Shown: positions 26,817 to 36,543, numbered from the stretch's first letter. The stretch is DNA of 64,000 nucleotides from Rheinheimera pleomorphica (GCF_011634895.1 NZ_SIRR01000007.1:248001-312000); one strand, 5' to 3'. Numbers and translations are program-made. Notes: generated from the sequence alone by a model not told the origin.

Positions 26817-28136
26817 TTATAACGTAATGGCAAGAATTTTTGAGCGGCGCTGGTAGTTATACAGCTGCTTTTTCTGCGCCGGTAAGTCCTCTACCGTCAG
26901 CAGCTCAAAACCATGCTCTAAAAACCAGTGAATACTGCGGGTGGTTAAGGCAAACAGTTTGCTGTATTTGCGTTGCCGCGCTTGTTGGATCACGGCTTTA
27001 AGCAAGATGCTGCCGCGGTCGGCGTCGCGGTAATCGGGGTGTACGGCCAGGCAGGCAAATTCGCCGACATTGTCATCCGGAAACGGATACAAGGCGGCGC
27101 AGCCAATCACCAGGCCATCGCGTTCAATTAAGGTGAACTGGTTAATTTCCATTTCCAGCTGCTCACGCGAGCGCCGCACTAGCAGCCCCTGTTGCTCCAG
27201 CGGCCGGATTAAGTCCAGAATGCCGCCGATATCCGATATCGTGGCCTGACGCAGTTTCTCTGCCGATTCGGTTACAATCTGAGTACCGATACCATCGCGG
27301 GAGAACAGCTCCTGCAGCAGGGCACCGTCTTCGTCATAACTGACTAAGTGGCAACGCGGCACACCGGCGCGGCAGGCGCTGATGGCGGCATGTAAAAACG
27401 CAATAGTGCCAGTGCAGGCATCATCCCGCTGCTCCAGTTGCAGCATGATCTGTTCAGCGGCGTTAGGCATGAGTTCAGCAATAATCTCCTCATCTTCGCC
27501 GACAATGCCGCCAATTTCGTTAAAGCCGATCATTTTGTCGGCTTTTAGTTTAATGGCTACCTGAGTAGCAATATCCTCAGCCGTTAAATTAAAGCTCTCG
27601 CCGGTTACGGAGGCGGCGATTGGCCCCATCAGGACGATGCCGTTGTTATCCAACTGCCGGCGGATACCGGCGGCATCAATGCGGCGCACCCGGCCACTGT
27701 GGTGGTAATCGACGCCTTCATCGACACCCAGCGGCTGGGCAATGACAAAGTTGCCACTGACCACGTTAATCTGTGCGCCCTGCATTGGCGTATTGCTTAA
27801 ACTCATCGACAGCCGGGCGGTAATATCCAGCTGCAGCGCACCGGCCACCTGTTTAATTAGCTGAAACGAATCATCATCGGTTACCCGCACCCGGTTATGA
27901 TAAGTCGGCTCTAACCCCGCCTGCTGCAGTGCCGCATTAATTTGTGGCCGGGCACCATACACCAGTACCACTTTAATGCCCAGGCTGTTAAGCAGGGCCA
28001 CGTCATTGATAATGCTGCGAAAACCGCTTTGCATAATGGCTTCGCCGCCCAGCATCACGACAAAGGTTTTGCCGCGGTGAGCATTAACATAAGGGGCAGA
28101 TTGACGAAAACCGGAAACAAGTTCAGTAGTACGCAC
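26817..28136 (-). CDS. argA: N-acetylglutamate synthase
   Basis: ArgA acetylates glutamate with acetyl-CoA, the first step of arginine synthesis. The N-terminal amino acid kinase fold ([48 protein letters not shown]) binds arginine as inhibitor; the C-terminal GNAT domain (about residue 290 on, with [18 protein letters not shown]) carries the reaction. The start is uncertain. The GTG at 28136 gives about 439 residues, near the E. coli length of 443, and has AAGGA 12 bases upstream; ATGs at 28181 and 28235 have no ribosome site and add 15 and 33 residues unlike the family. ArgR-type boxes lie upstream. Confidence 0.93.
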   Translation of the reverse strand: MRTTELVSGFRQSAPYVNAHRGKTFVVMLGGEAIMQSGFRSIINDVALLNSLGIKVVLVYGARPQINAALQQAGLEPTYHNRVRVTDDDSFQLIKQVAGALQLDITARLSMSLSNTPMQGAQINVVSGNFVIAQPLGVDEGVDYHHSGRVRRIDAAGIRRQLDNNGIVLMGPIAASVTGESFNLTAEDIATQVAIKLKADKMIGFNEIGGIVGEDEEIIAELMPNAAEQIMLQLEQRDDACTGTIAFLHAAISACRAGVPRCHLVSYDEDGALLQELFSRDGIGTQIVTESAEKLRQATISDIGGILDLIRPLEQQGLLVRRSREQLEMEINQFTLIERDGLVIGCAALYPFPDDNVGEFACLAVHPDYRDADRGSILLKAVIQQARQRKYSKLFALTTRSIHWFLEHGFELLTVEDLPAQKKQLYNYQRRSKILAITL

Positions 28137-28248
28137 GGGCGTTGGGCTTCCTTCTGATAAGACACTAGCTATATAGGACATAAAGATGGCAGCTGTATGA
28201 CAAAATGCCAACTTAAGCTGCGTTAAAGCCGGCATTTTAGGTGAAAAG

Positions 28249-28283
28249 TGATTTTATATCTACTTTTTAAGCATATTTATTCT
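28249..28283. promoter_or_regulatory. Candidate pair of ArgR boxes upstream of argA
   Basis: TGATTTTATATCTA (28249-28262) and AGCATATTTATTCT (28270-28283) resemble the ARG box core TGAATnnnnATTCA, the second more closely. Their starts are 21 bases apart, the spacing expected for two ArgR half-operators. They lie 68 to 150 bases ahead of the possible argA starts. Confidence 0.45.
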
Positions 28284-28394
28284 TTATTTGATGGTGTGCC
28301 GCCTGTCGCTTGAAATGACGCTTACAACTGCCTAAGGTAACACCATTCACCCAGCTTAACGCCGGTTAGTGCGACAGCCCGACAGGAACATCAA

Positions 28395-29825
28395 ATGCAG
28401 CAGCCAGACAATAACAGCAGTAAAACTGCGGGACTGCCCTGGTTTGCTCTGGGCTTTCTCAGTGTGTTTATGCTGGCCGGTATTGGCGGGGGCATTGCCT
28501 TTTTCAGCGCTGGCCAGATGGGTGCCGGGTTAATGTTCAGCAGCATGTTTTGCGGCATATCCGGATTGATGATGTACTTATTATTGCAAGGCCACAAGAA
28601 GTCGCGGGCAGAGCAGGCCATGTTGCAAGGCTCGGCGCCGGTCGAAGGGATCGCCAGCAACAATAAAACCGGCTACAAGGGAATGCTGGGTATCGGCGCG
28701 GTTTTCTTTGTTATCGGTGCGCTCATTAGCTATCCGGCACTGACTGAAGAGCTACCTAAAGCCAATTATGCGGTATTGTTGGTACTGCTGTTTCCGCTGG
28801 TTGGCGCGCTGTTGTTGTGGCAGGGCCGCAGCAAGTTACAGCACTGGCAAAAAATTGGCAAAACGCCGTTTTTTGCGCAGCCTTTCCCCGGTAATGCCGG
28901 CGGCCAGGTGGGGGGCTATTTTACCCTGCAGCATGGCCGTTTTGCGCAGCTGCCTCAGGCGGAGCTGACGTGTTTGCACGTGTATCAAAGTGGCAGTGGC
29001 AAAAACCGCACTACCCATCGCCAGCCAATGTGGCACGGCCAGAGCATGGTGTCCCGTACGGTAGATGGCAAACACTGGCTGGTGCTGGATGTACCGGCTG
29101 AGCTACCGGCAACGGGTAAAGATCCGCGTTATAAAGGCCGGATAGAATGGCAGCTAAGCTGCAAGGGGACACTGCAGCAAGGGCCGGAGCAGCTTGAATT
29201 CAGCCGGCAATGGACGTTGCCGGTGATCGCAGGTCATGCGCGTTGTGTCTGGCAGCCCAGTGCCGCAGAGCGTGAGTTACAGCAACAGCAGCGCCAGGTT
29301 GCAGCCTTTGACGCTGCCGCCAGCCAGATCCAACAGCAGGTACAGGGCAATACACTGTATTTAACCAGCAAAGCCGGCCGCCACAGGGTTGCCGCTTTAT
29401 CGATGTTGTTATTCGGTAGTATTTTTACCGCCTCTGGCCTATTTCTCACTATCGAAGCCCTCAGTCAGGGTGGCATGCTCTGGCTAATGGCGCTGGTGTT
29501 TACACCGATAGGCGTGCTGATTTTACTGTTTGGTCTGTTCTGGCTTGGCCGCAGCCTTAACGCCAGTGTAGCGCCCGGCAAAGTGTGGATGCAGCGTACT
29601 ATGTTCGGCATTGCGCTGTATCAGCGCCAGGCGGCCCTGAGTAATGCGGATCAGCTGCAGATTAAACAAACTATGGTATCTACCAACGGCGAAGGCGAAC
29701 GCACCGAGTATTACTGCCTGCAAGCCAAAGCCGATGGCAAAACGCTGGTACTGGCCGAAGGCATAATAGGCCGCGATGCGGCAGAGGCGTTAAAGCAGCA
29801 AGTGGTTGAGGCCTTGCTGCGTTAA
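28395..29825 (+). CDS. Multi-pass membrane protein, DUF3592-like
   Basis: The 476-residue protein has helices at about 15-37, 42-62, 95-115, 122-141, 340-360 and 372-395, with a soluble beta-rich part between the fourth and fifth (residues 150-320). The pattern of a membrane anchor followed by a region such as LTCLHVYQSGSGKNRTTHR and a strand-rich GRIEWQLSCKG is like DUF3592-type proteins, which have no known activity. It stands alone, divergent from argA, with a strong terminator behind it. Confidence 0.75.
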   Translation: MQQPDNNSSKTAGLPWFALGFLSVFMLAGIGGGIAFFSAGQMGAGLMFSSMFCGISGLMMYLLLQGHKKSRAEQAMLQGSAPVEGIASNNKTGYKGMLGIGAVFFVIGALISYPALTEELPKANYAVLLVLLFPLVGALLLWQGRSKLQHWQKIGKTPFFAQPFPGNAGGQVGGYFTLQHGRFAQLPQAELTCLHVYQSGSGKNRTTHRQPMWHGQSMVSRTVDGKHWLVLDVPAELPATGKDPRYKGRIEWQLSCKGTLQQGPEQLEFSRQWTLPVIAGHARCVWQPSAAERELQQQQRQVAAFDAAASQIQQQVQGNTLYLTSKAGRHRVAALSMLLFGSIFTASGLFLTIEALSQGGMLWLMALVFTPIGVLILLFGLFWLGRSLNASVAPGKVWMQRTMFGIALYQRQAALSNADQLQIKQTMVSTNGEGERTEYYCLQAKADGKTLVLAEGIIGRDAAEALKQQVVEALLR

Positions 29826-29839
29826 TTGTTACAAAAAGC

Positions 29840-29866
29840 ACAGGCCGCAGTTGCGGCCTGTATTGT
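29840..29866. terminator. Terminator between membrane protein and chitin-active oxidase genes
   Basis: ACAGGCCGCA (29840-29849) pairs perfectly with TGCGGCCTGT (29852-29861); TATTGTTT follows and AAAAAGC precedes it, so it may serve both strands. Confidence 0.8.
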
Positions 29867-29897
29867 TTCTGCGTTATTCGCTTTACAACGTGAGCAA

Positions 29898-31142
29898 TTA
29901 CCAGCTGCAGAGTTCGGTCCAGCTGCTGTCGCTACCAGGGATTGACTGCGTCCACCAATTAGCCTGATACAGCGCGTTTTGATAAATCAGCTTATCGCTT
30001 GCGGCGGCGTGGCTGGGTTGGCCTTGCCAGTCTAACTGTGGCCAGTTCGGATAAGTGTTTATCTGGCTTAAGTCATAACCCGGGCAGTTACCCGGCGGGC
30101 TGTTGCCATTATCAGGGCCACCATCATCACCGCCACCATCGTCTGCTGCCGGGCGCAGATCCAGGTTATAAAAGTGGTTGTTATCCCTCACATAAGCACG
30201 GTTTGCTGCTATATCGCTGCTAAATTCCACGTTATCGCCGTTTAACCGCCCAATTTGTAGCAGGTTGCTGTACTGGGTATTTACCTGCGCCGCCAGTTCT
30301 GTCGCCCACAGTGCGTTGGCAATATTACTGGTAGTGATCTGCCAGCTTTCATCTATCAGCTCCTGACCATTACTATCGAATAGCCTTAACTGGGCATAAC
30401 CGCCGACTTCAGCCGGCGTTTGCAGGTTGACGTAAGCACCTTTATCAAACCATAGCGGCGGCGGGGTGTCGCTATTGCCATTTACCAGCTCTATGTCGGA
30501 GCAGTTATAAAAGCCTTCGCCGACCACATCAACCCGTTGCCAGCGCGTGTACAGCACCGCCGGGCCGTTGCGATCAGTCGGTAGCGGTACCTGCAGCGTG
30601 TAATAGCCGGCATCGGCCGGCACATCGCTTTGCTGGTGAATCAGCTGCAGCTGATTCCAGCTGAGTGGCTCGCTGGCAATATCAAAGCCGGGTTTACTTA
30701 AATAAATTTGCCAGAAGCTGGGGTTATGTGGCGTGGTGGCGCGAAAGCGCAGCGTTAACTCACTGCTTTGTGCCAGATCGATAGTGGTGCGCTGCCAGTG
30801 TGCTGATGGGATATCGATACCGCTTTTACGGCTGTCGCCGGCGGCGCACAGGCTGCCGTCGCTAACGACGTTTTGTACCGCCGCCATATTGCGGTAATCG
30901 GCGACATTGGCCGAAAATTCATGGTGTTGGGTCAGCATATAGCCGCCGGACTCCTGGTAAGCAGCCCGGCAGGCCGCATTCGGAACACCGCTGCCATCGG
31001 CTGGCCACCAGTAGCCGCCGTCGTCTTTACATATTTGCTGCCGGGCTTTGGGGTAGTCGACATAGCCATGGCTGCTGGCCTGTAGGCTGATAAATAGCAG
31101 GCTGGTTGTCAGCACTGCAGGGATTAAATGTTTGGCTCGCAT
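29898..31142 (-). CDS. AA10 lytic polysaccharide monooxygenase with CBM5/12 (chitin-active)
   Basis: This secreted copper enzyme oxidises and cuts crystalline chitin. From the ATG at 31142 there are 414 residues. The signal peptide ends at ASS, leaving His25 (HGYVDYPKARQ) as mature residue 1, the first copper ligand. The second ligand should be His139 in RATTPHNPSFWQIYLSK, matching His114 of CBP21, and GEGFYNCSDIELV supplies the axial Phe. A middle domain (about 225-325) resembles the GbpA spacer region. After a Gly/Asp linker the C-terminus is a CBM5/12 chitin-binding module (ALYQANWWTQSIPGSDSSW). An in-frame start at 31220 would put 26 residues before the signal peptide. It is the last gene of the chitin locus. 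Confidence 0.9.
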   Translation of the reverse strand: MRAKHLIPAVLTTSLLFISLQASSHGYVDYPKARQQICKDDGGYWWPADGSGVPNAACRAAYQESGGYMLTQHHEFSANVADYRNMAAVQNVVSDGSLCAAGDSRKSGIDIPSAHWQRTTIDLAQSSELTLRFRATTPHNPSFWQIYLSKPGFDIASEPLSWNQLQLIHQQSDVPADAGYYTLQVPLPTDRNGPAVLYTRWQRVDVVGEGFYNCSDIELVNGNSDTPPPLWFDKGAYVNLQTPAEVGGYAQLRLFDSNGQELIDESWQITTSNIANALWATELAAQVNTQYSNLLQIGRLNGDNVEFSSDIAANRAYVRDNNHFYNLDLRPAADDGGGDDGGPDNGNSPPGNCPGYDLSQINTYPNWPQLDWQGQPSHAAASDKLIYQNALYQANWWTQSIPGSDSSWTELCSW

Positions 31143-31198
31143 AGTGGTTTCTCTTGGTTGTCGGGCTTGGCGCTCCGGGTCGAAGACCTTCTCAGGCT

Positions 31199-31249
31199 CG
31201 CCACAGCAACTCGCCCGCACTGGCGTGCGGACTCAGACACTCTGTGGCG
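31199..31249. repeat. Short interspersed element with CGCCACAG/CTGTGGCG ends (copy 2)
   Basis: CGCCACAG (31199-31206) and CTGTGGCG (31242-31249) enclose the hairpin CCGCACtggcGTGCGG and ACTCAGACACTCT. The minus-strand reading CGCCACAGAGTGTCTGAG matches the left end of the copy at 8015 except for one base. It lies in the 180-base gap between the monooxygenase and chitinase genes, so it would be part of their transcript. Confidence 0.5.
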
Positions 31250-31322
31250 CCCTGATAAGGCATCGACCCTCGCAAGGAAAAGCGGTGAGTTTGCAGCTTA
31301 CCGCCTTGCACTCTGTAGCAGG

Positions 31323-33956
31323 TTATAAATTACAGATAAAACTCCAGCTGCCATCACTGCCCGGCACCGAGTTAGTCCACCAGTTGGCTTTATATACACC
31401 GCCCTGATAAGACAAATGGTCACCGCCATTGGCATGGCTGGGGTTACCGGCCCAGTCGGTTTGCGGCCACTGCGGGTAGGGGTAGATGGGTGCGCTGATA
31501 CCGCCGCAGCTGTCGCCACCATCACCACCGTCGCCACCGTCACCGCCATCACCGGCGCCAATACTGACTACCGGTAACTGCGGATACTCTTCAGCAAAGG
31601 CATATTCATTACCGTTAGCAGTAAGTACCCAGTTTGATGGCATCGGCATGGGCAGCTGATAATTCAGCGTTACGGTAACGCTGTCGCCGCTGGCCACGCT
31701 CAAATAAGCCGGCAGGGTAAAGGCAACGCGGTGGAAGTTATTTTCAAGGCCGCCAATATTATTACCACTGGCGTTACGGCCGCTTTCAACCACGGTTAAA
31801 CCAAAGCCGCTTTGATCGCTAATGCTATCCGGTATCGCTGTTGGCACATCAAAGCTGACGCTGCTGCCACCTGGGATAGTGCTGCCGCTGTGGTTAGTCA
31901 GTGTTAGCTTAGGGTTGATCGGGAAGTTCTGATCGCCCAGTTTAAAATCACTGATGCTCAGGCGCACATCGACGGCCTGCGCTGGCATAGTGCGCTCAGC
32001 TTTTACTGCACCATAAGGTGTGGCGCCGTTAAAGCTGTTGTAAAACTGCGTGGTCAGCGTATTGCCGATAAAATACTCACCTTTGGTGGCATCCCAGCCG
32101 TAGTCGCCGGCCAGCTCCCAGAACATTACACCGCCGATGCCGTTATCAATCACGTACTGGGCTTTGGCGGCAATGCTTTGCTCGGTTTCGACCGATAAAA
32201 ACACCTGTTTCTGCGCATTCCATAACCAGGGCGCGACGGCAGTGGCATCATAATGGCGGTTGTAGCTGCCGGTTAGCTGATGCTCAGGGTTAGCCGGGTT
32301 AAGGCCATACAAGCCAAAATAGCTGGCGCTAATGCCTTCGGCCAGGTTCATGGTATGCCACAGCGGGTTAGAGCCGGCCGGCATCTCGTTACCGTTCACA
32401 TCTTTGTCGTGCCACAGGTTGTCAATGCCCACAGCGCCATTGCCGCATTTGCTGACTGTGCTGCCACCGGTGCCCGGTGGGCACTCACTCTGGTTAGGTA
32501 AGGCTGCGCTGCCCCATAAACCGAAGCTGCCGCCCTGCACATCTTTCCAGCCACGGCTGTAGTACGGGATACCTATGTTAATGCGGCCGGCTGGCATAGT
32601 GCCGCGAAAATAACGGTACGCCCAGTCGGTATTCAGGTAACCAATTTGCTGGTATTGCGCGGTGTTGTAGTAGTTCCAGGCTTTTAGCTCGGCGTCTTCA
32701 CCGGTGTCGTACAGCGCGGCGTTGTGGCCGACAAACTGGTTCCAGGCACCGTGCAGGTCGTAGCTCATAATGTTGACGTAATCCAGATACTGGGTTACCT
32801 GAAACGCTTCCATGCCACGCAGCAGGTAGCCCGAGGACGGCGAGGCAATCGTCAGCAAATAATGCTTACCGTCTGCGGCGCCGGCGGCATCCAGTTTTTG
32901 CCGCAGCACTTTCATCAGCTCAACATAAGAGCGCATTAAACCACCGCGCAAGCTGTTGGCCAGCGCAAAGTCATCCGGGTTGCCGGCATCGTTCATGCTG
33001 GTCGGGTACTCATAGTCAATATCCACACCATCAAAGCCATACTGGCGGATAAAGGCTACGGCCGAGTCGGCAAAGGTATTAATACCCTGCTGGTTAATGC
33101 TGAGGTCGCTGTTGGTGGTCATGGTATAAAAACCGCCGCTCGCCACCCGATTACCGTCGCTGTCAAAATAGCCGCCGGTTTCAGCCCAGCCACCGACTGA
33201 AATCAAGGTTTTCACATGCGGGTGCTGCTGTTTGTATTTTTGCAGCAGGTTAAAGTGGCCCTTGTACGGCAGGTTGGGGTCAAGCTCAGCACCGGCGATG
33301 CCAGGCCATTCCATACCGGTAGAGGCATTGGTTGGATCGCTGGTGTCACCGACTGAAATCTGATTTGCCGCATTTACATGGGCAAAGGCGTAGTTAATAT
33401 GGGTAATTTTATCCCATGGGATATCTGAGGCTAAATAGGCCGGCTGGCCGTTTTTGCCATGACGCCAACTGGTAAAGTAACCAATGATACGCCGTGGATG
33501 ATCCGGGCTGATAATCTCGCGCCCGTCGGTGTCATACACAGTGCAGTACGGCACGTTAATACCGGGGGTTTGATACAGGCCATCGGGCCGGCAGCTGCTG
33601 TCGCCGGGTACGCCGGGATCAGGCTCAGGTTCCGGGTCTGGATCGGGTTGAGGATCAGGCTCCGGTTCCGGCTCGGGTTCCGGGTCTGGCTCGGGTTCTG
33701 GATCCGGTTCCGGCTCAGCCCCATCGCAGCTGCCCAGCAGGGTCCACTCCTGATACGGTGCCGAGTGGCTTACAGGGTCATTGCCTTGTGTCCACCAGTT
33801 AGCCTGAAAAGCCTGTTGTTGCTGTTGTACCTGACTGCCGCCGCCATAAGCAGCATCGTTTTGCCACAATGGCAGATTAGTGCAATCGACCGCTCGGGCC
33901 GAAAAGGCCGCTGTACTGGCTAATGCCAGCAGCGACAAGGTTGTTGTAAGTTTCAT
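31323..33956 (-). CDS. Secreted GH18 chitinase with N- and C-terminal CBM5/12 modules
   Basis: An 877-residue modular chitinase. After the signal peptide (ends ARA) comes a CBM5/12 (AFQANWWTQGNDP), then a Pro/Glu/Asp repeat linker (about residues 80-115), then the GH18 barrel starting at RRIIGYFTSWR. The catalytic motif is FDGVDIDYE with Glu316 as acid. A beta-sandwich domain (about 660-790) follows, then a GGD-repeat linker and a second CBM5/12 (VYKANWWTNSVPGSDGSW). GH18 enzymes hydrolyse chitin with retention. The large insertion after the catalytic motif and the substrate cleft residues fit a processive or endo enzyme; I cannot tell which. It is the middle gene of the locus, 69 bases after the ChiA-like gene. 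Confidence 0.93.
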   Translation of the reverse strand: MKLTTTLSLLALASTAAFSARAVDCTNLPLWQNDAAYGGGSQVQQQQQAFQANWWTQGNDPVSHSAPYQEWTLLGSCDGAEPEPDPEPEPDPEPEPEPEPDPQPDPDPEPEPDPGVPGDSSCRPDGLYQTPGINVPYCTVYDTDGREIISPDHPRRIIGYFTSWRHGKNGQPAYLASDIPWDKITHINYAFAHVNAANQISVGDTSDPTNASTGMEWPGIAGAELDPNLPYKGHFNLLQKYKQQHPHVKTLISVGGWAETGGYFDSDGNRVASGGFYTMTTNSDLSINQQGINTFADSAVAFIRQYGFDGVDIDYEYPTSMNDAGNPDDFALANSLRGGLMRSYVELMKVLRQKLDAAGAADGKHYLLTIASPSSGYLLRGMEAFQVTQYLDYVNIMSYDLHGAWNQFVGHNAALYDTGEDAELKAWNYYNTAQYQQIGYLNTDWAYRYFRGTMPAGRINIGIPYYSRGWKDVQGGSFGLWGSAALPNQSECPPGTGGSTVSKCGNGAVGIDNLWHDKDVNGNEMPAGSNPLWHTMNLAEGISASYFGLYGLNPANPEHQLTGSYNRHYDATAVAPWLWNAQKQVFLSVETEQSIAAKAQYVIDNGIGGVMFWELAGDYGWDATKGEYFIGNTLTTQFYNSFNGATPYGAVKAERTMPAQAVDVRLSISDFKLGDQNFPINPKLTLTNHSGSTIPGGSSVSFDVPTAIPDSISDQSGFGLTVVESGRNASGNNIGGLENNFHRVAFTLPAYLSVASGDSVTVTLNYQLPMPMPSNWVLTANGNEYAFAEEYPQLPVVSIGAGDGGDGGDGGDGGDSCGGISAPIYPYPQWPQTDWAGNPSHANGGDHLSYQGGVYKANWWTNSVPGSDGSWSFICNL

Positions 33957-34025
33957 AATGGGTTTCCTGCAAACACTGGCCGATTCTCTTTATGCGAGAT
34001 AGCGAGAACCGGCCGGCAATAGTGG

Positions 34026-36176
34026 TTATTGCTGCGTATGGCCTAAGCCTTCATGCATCGCGTTTAAAATATGGCCATTGTCGGCATCGATTTCCCAGGC
34101 AAAAATACCGCCCAGCTGATGCTGCAAAATGTAAGCGCCTTTCTCGCGTACCGACCGCTTGGTATCGATACTGATCAGCGTATTGGTAGCCGGGTTCCAG
34201 ACATAGCTGGCCTTGGCGGTATCATCCCAGCCAACAGTAAAGCCGTTCACGCCGCTTGCCTCTGGTCCGCCCATAAAGTCGGCTTCGATTTTTTTGTAGT
34301 CCATAATGCCACGCTCCCAGCCGCCGGTAATGCCATCACCGCCGGTGCCAGTAAACGGATTGCCGCCAGTGGTGCCCGACACATTTTGCCAGCCGCGACC
34401 GTACATAGCGGCGCCCAACGCAATTTTGCCCGCCGGTACACCACGGTTTAGCAGATACTGCACTGCTTCATCAGCGCTAAAGCCAGATATCGGTGAATTG
34501 GGTGACGGATACAAACCGGTTTGATGGCCTAATACGCCATTCCAGGCACCGTAATAGTCGTAGGTCATCAGGTTGATGTAATCCATGTACGGGTGTGCAT
34601 CTTCCCAGTCGACAACGCTAAGTTTCTCTACGCCACCGGACATTGCCGCGGCCAGCTCATAGTCGCGACCGGTTTCCGCTTCCAGCGCGTCCAGCGCAGC
34701 ACGCAGCTCCTGCATCAAGGTGGCAAAGCCGGCACCGTCCTGAGCAGAACCTAACGCCGGGTTAGCACCACCGCCGCCGGGGAATTCCCAGTCGATATCT
34801 ATACCGTCGAAGAAATCGTAGGTGCGGATAAAGTCGATAATAGAGTCGATAAACACCGCGCGGGCGGCGGCGTTAGTGCCGACATCGTATAGCGGGTCGG
34901 ATAGGGTCCAGCCTCCGACGGATGGCAGTATTTTAATATGCGGATGTGCCTGCTTTAACCGGTACAGCTCGGCAAAAATGCCACGGATCGGTTGGTCCCA
35001 AACATCGCCCGGATAGCCTTTTTCCAGTGCGGCAAACTTATCGTGCACGACTACCGAGTAATCCGGCTTACCACTACACTGGCTGTTCAGCGCCGCATAG
35101 CCTTCCGGGTTAGCCTGGCGTAAGCCCTCATTGGGGCCACACACCGGGATAAAGCCATAGTAAATGTGGGTCAGGTTTTGTGCTGGTATATCAGCAGCGT
35201 GAAAGGAGCGGCCATAAATACCCCATTCCACAAAGTAGGCACCGACTTTTTTGCCTGTTGTATTGTTAAAGGCGACATTGTTTTGCTTAAGCGGGTGCGG
35301 CCAGGCCGTCATATCCAAATCGGTCCAGGGGTCAAAGCTGCCGTTATCGCCGCCATCACCACCATCACCGCCGTCGCCACCTGAGCCGGCAACCACGCTA
35401 ACGGTTTTCACATCACTGTCGGTACATAGCAAGGTATCGCTGCTTTGCTGGCACAGGCTGACGACAAAGTTATAGCTGCCGGTACTGGTAAAGCTGACAT
35501 TGGTGCTGCCACTTTGTGCCGACGGTGTGGCGCTACTGAGGCTGGCGCTGTGCACGACAGTGCCGTTTTGTTTTAACTGCCACAGGTTGCCGTTATTACC
35601 CCACCACATATTCCAGGCCAGGTTTAAATTGGCGCTGCCGCCATTCAGGGTAACGCTGTTTTCGCTCCAGGCAAAGGCTGGCTTAGCCGGTGCAGCCGGG
35701 TTAACCGGTTCTACCGGGTCGGGGTCAACAGGATCAGGGTCGACCGGGTCAGGGTCAACTGGATCGGGTTCTACCGGATCCGGTTCGCTGCCGCCTGTGC
35801 CGGTAATAGTCACAGTGGTAATACCGCTTTGCGCGCATTGTTCAGTGCTGCCACTGACATCACACAAGCTCACTTGCAGCTGGTAACTGCCAGGCTGGGT
35901 AAAGGTTAAACTGGTGCTGCCGTTTTGTGCATTCTGGCCGTCTGGTGTTAGTGCGGCCTCATAGACAACGCTGTCATTTTTATGTAAGTACCACTTGTTA
36001 CCGTTGCTACCCCACCACATATCCCAGCGTAGCGGTACCTGGACACTGCCGTTTTGCAGGGCATAATCGGTGGGCATCCAGCTGATCACCGGGGCATTGG
36101 GTGTGGCGGCCTGAATACTGGCGGCCAGCAGCAGTAGTGAGAGACTGCTGCTGCCTTTAACTGCTTGTTTAAACAT
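34026..36176 (-). CDS. Secreted GH18 chitinase, ChiA-like, with two N-terminal modules
   Basis: A 716-residue chitinase. The signal peptide ends at IQAA; two homologous ChitinaseA_N-like beta domains follow, each with an MWWG-x-NGN-x-W signature (about 25-125 and 165-270), separated by a PVDPDP repeat linker. A second linker of GGD repeats leads into the GH18 barrel (KVGAYFVEWGIYGRSF, IKILPSVGGWTLSDP). The catalytic motif is FDGIDIDWEFP with Glu464 as acid. The chain resembles Serratia ChiA. The start at 36176 is supported by GGAGGA just upstream; the ATG at 36188 includes this site in the coding frame. First gene of the chitin operon, with a NagR-like operator 175 bases upstream. Confidence 0.94.
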   Translation of the reverse strand: MFKQAVKGSSSLSLLLLAASIQAATPNAPVISWMPTDYALQNGSVQVPLRWDMWWGSNGNKWYLHKNDSVVYEAALTPDGQNAQNGSTSLTFTQPGSYQLQVSLCDVSGSTEQCAQSGITTVTITGTGGSEPDPVEPDPVDPDPVDPDPVDPDPVEPVNPAAPAKPAFAWSENSVTLNGGSANLNLAWNMWWGNNGNLWQLKQNGTVVHSASLSSATPSAQSGSTNVSFTSTGSYNFVVSLCQQSSDTLLCTDSDVKTVSVVAGSGGDGGDGGDGGDNGSFDPWTDLDMTAWPHPLKQNNVAFNNTTGKKVGAYFVEWGIYGRSFHAADIPAQNLTHIYYGFIPVCGPNEGLRQANPEGYAALNSQCSGKPDYSVVVHDKFAALEKGYPGDVWDQPIRGIFAELYRLKQAHPHIKILPSVGGWTLSDPLYDVGTNAAARAVFIDSIIDFIRTYDFFDGIDIDWEFPGGGGANPALGSAQDGAGFATLMQELRAALDALEAETGRDYELAAAMSGGVEKLSVVDWEDAHPYMDYINLMTYDYYGAWNGVLGHQTGLYPSPNSPISGFSADEAVQYLLNRGVPAGKIALGAAMYGRGWQNVSGTTGGNPFTGTGGDGITGGWERGIMDYKKIEADFMGGPEASGVNGFTVGWDDTAKASYVWNPATNTLISIDTKRSVREKGAYILQHQLGGIFAWEIDADNGHILNAMHEGLGHTQQ

Positions 36177-36350
36177 AACTTCCTCCAATGGTGTTGCTTA
36201 GGTTTTATAATTTTTATGACGCTATTTCATGGCATAATCGTCAGACGGCCAGCGTTTGTCAGCCACTGACGATGGCTTTTTCCTTTGTATGAACGGCAGC
36301 TTTTTGCCGTTAGCTGTGTAGAAAATAAGCGGTATTGACTATGGCAAAAA

Positions 36351-36364
36351 TGACAGCGTTGTCA
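36351..36364. promoter_or_regulatory. Candidate NagR (LacI-family) operator
   Basis: TGACAGCGTTGTCA, flanked by AA on both sides, is an almost perfect palindrome with a central CG. It agrees with the NagR site described for GlcNAc and chitin genes in Shewanella and related genera (TGACArCGyTGTCA, from memory). It stands 175 bases before the ChiA-like start. Confidence 0.6.
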
Positions 36365-36513
36365 AAATTTTGCAGCGGGATTTTAGTGATATTTTTCTGA
36401 TTTTAAGCTAAGCATTTGAATTTATATGTAAAATAATTACAGTGAACTGTCAGAAAAGTTTACATATTTTCGGGCCAAAAAGGCGTTTTTAGAAAAGGAT
36501 GTTAACGGATGGG

Positions 36514-36534
36514 CCGGCGCTGTGTCAGCGCCGG
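36514..36534 (-). terminator. Stem-loop behind the ygiC-type gene
   Basis: CCGGCGCTG (36514-36522) pairs perfectly with CAGCGCCGG (36526-36534), ten bases past the stop of the minus-strand gene. No U-run follows, so termination is likely but not certain. Confidence 0.45.
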
Positions 36535-36543
36535 TAAGCTGTT

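Larger units (their letters stand above)
36177..36543. promoter_or_regulatory. Upstream region of the chitin operon
   Basis: These 367 A+T-rich bases hold no gene. They contain the NagR-like operator at 36351-36364, an inverted repeat ATCGTCAG/CTGACGAT (36237-36244 and 36266-36273), a small stem AACGGCA/TGCCGTT (36292-36311) and, at the far end, the terminator-like stem behind the ygiC-type gene. The promoter for the chitinase must lie near the operator, but I cannot fix its -35 and -10. Confidence 0.55.

Noticed and set aside
33600-33720. Short tandem repeats that could be taken for a CRISPR or satellite
   Set aside because: They are codon repeats for Pro-Glu-Asp linkers within the chitinase, in frame, and have no spacers. 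The same applies to the repeats near 31510-31555, 35340-35385 and 35700-35790.
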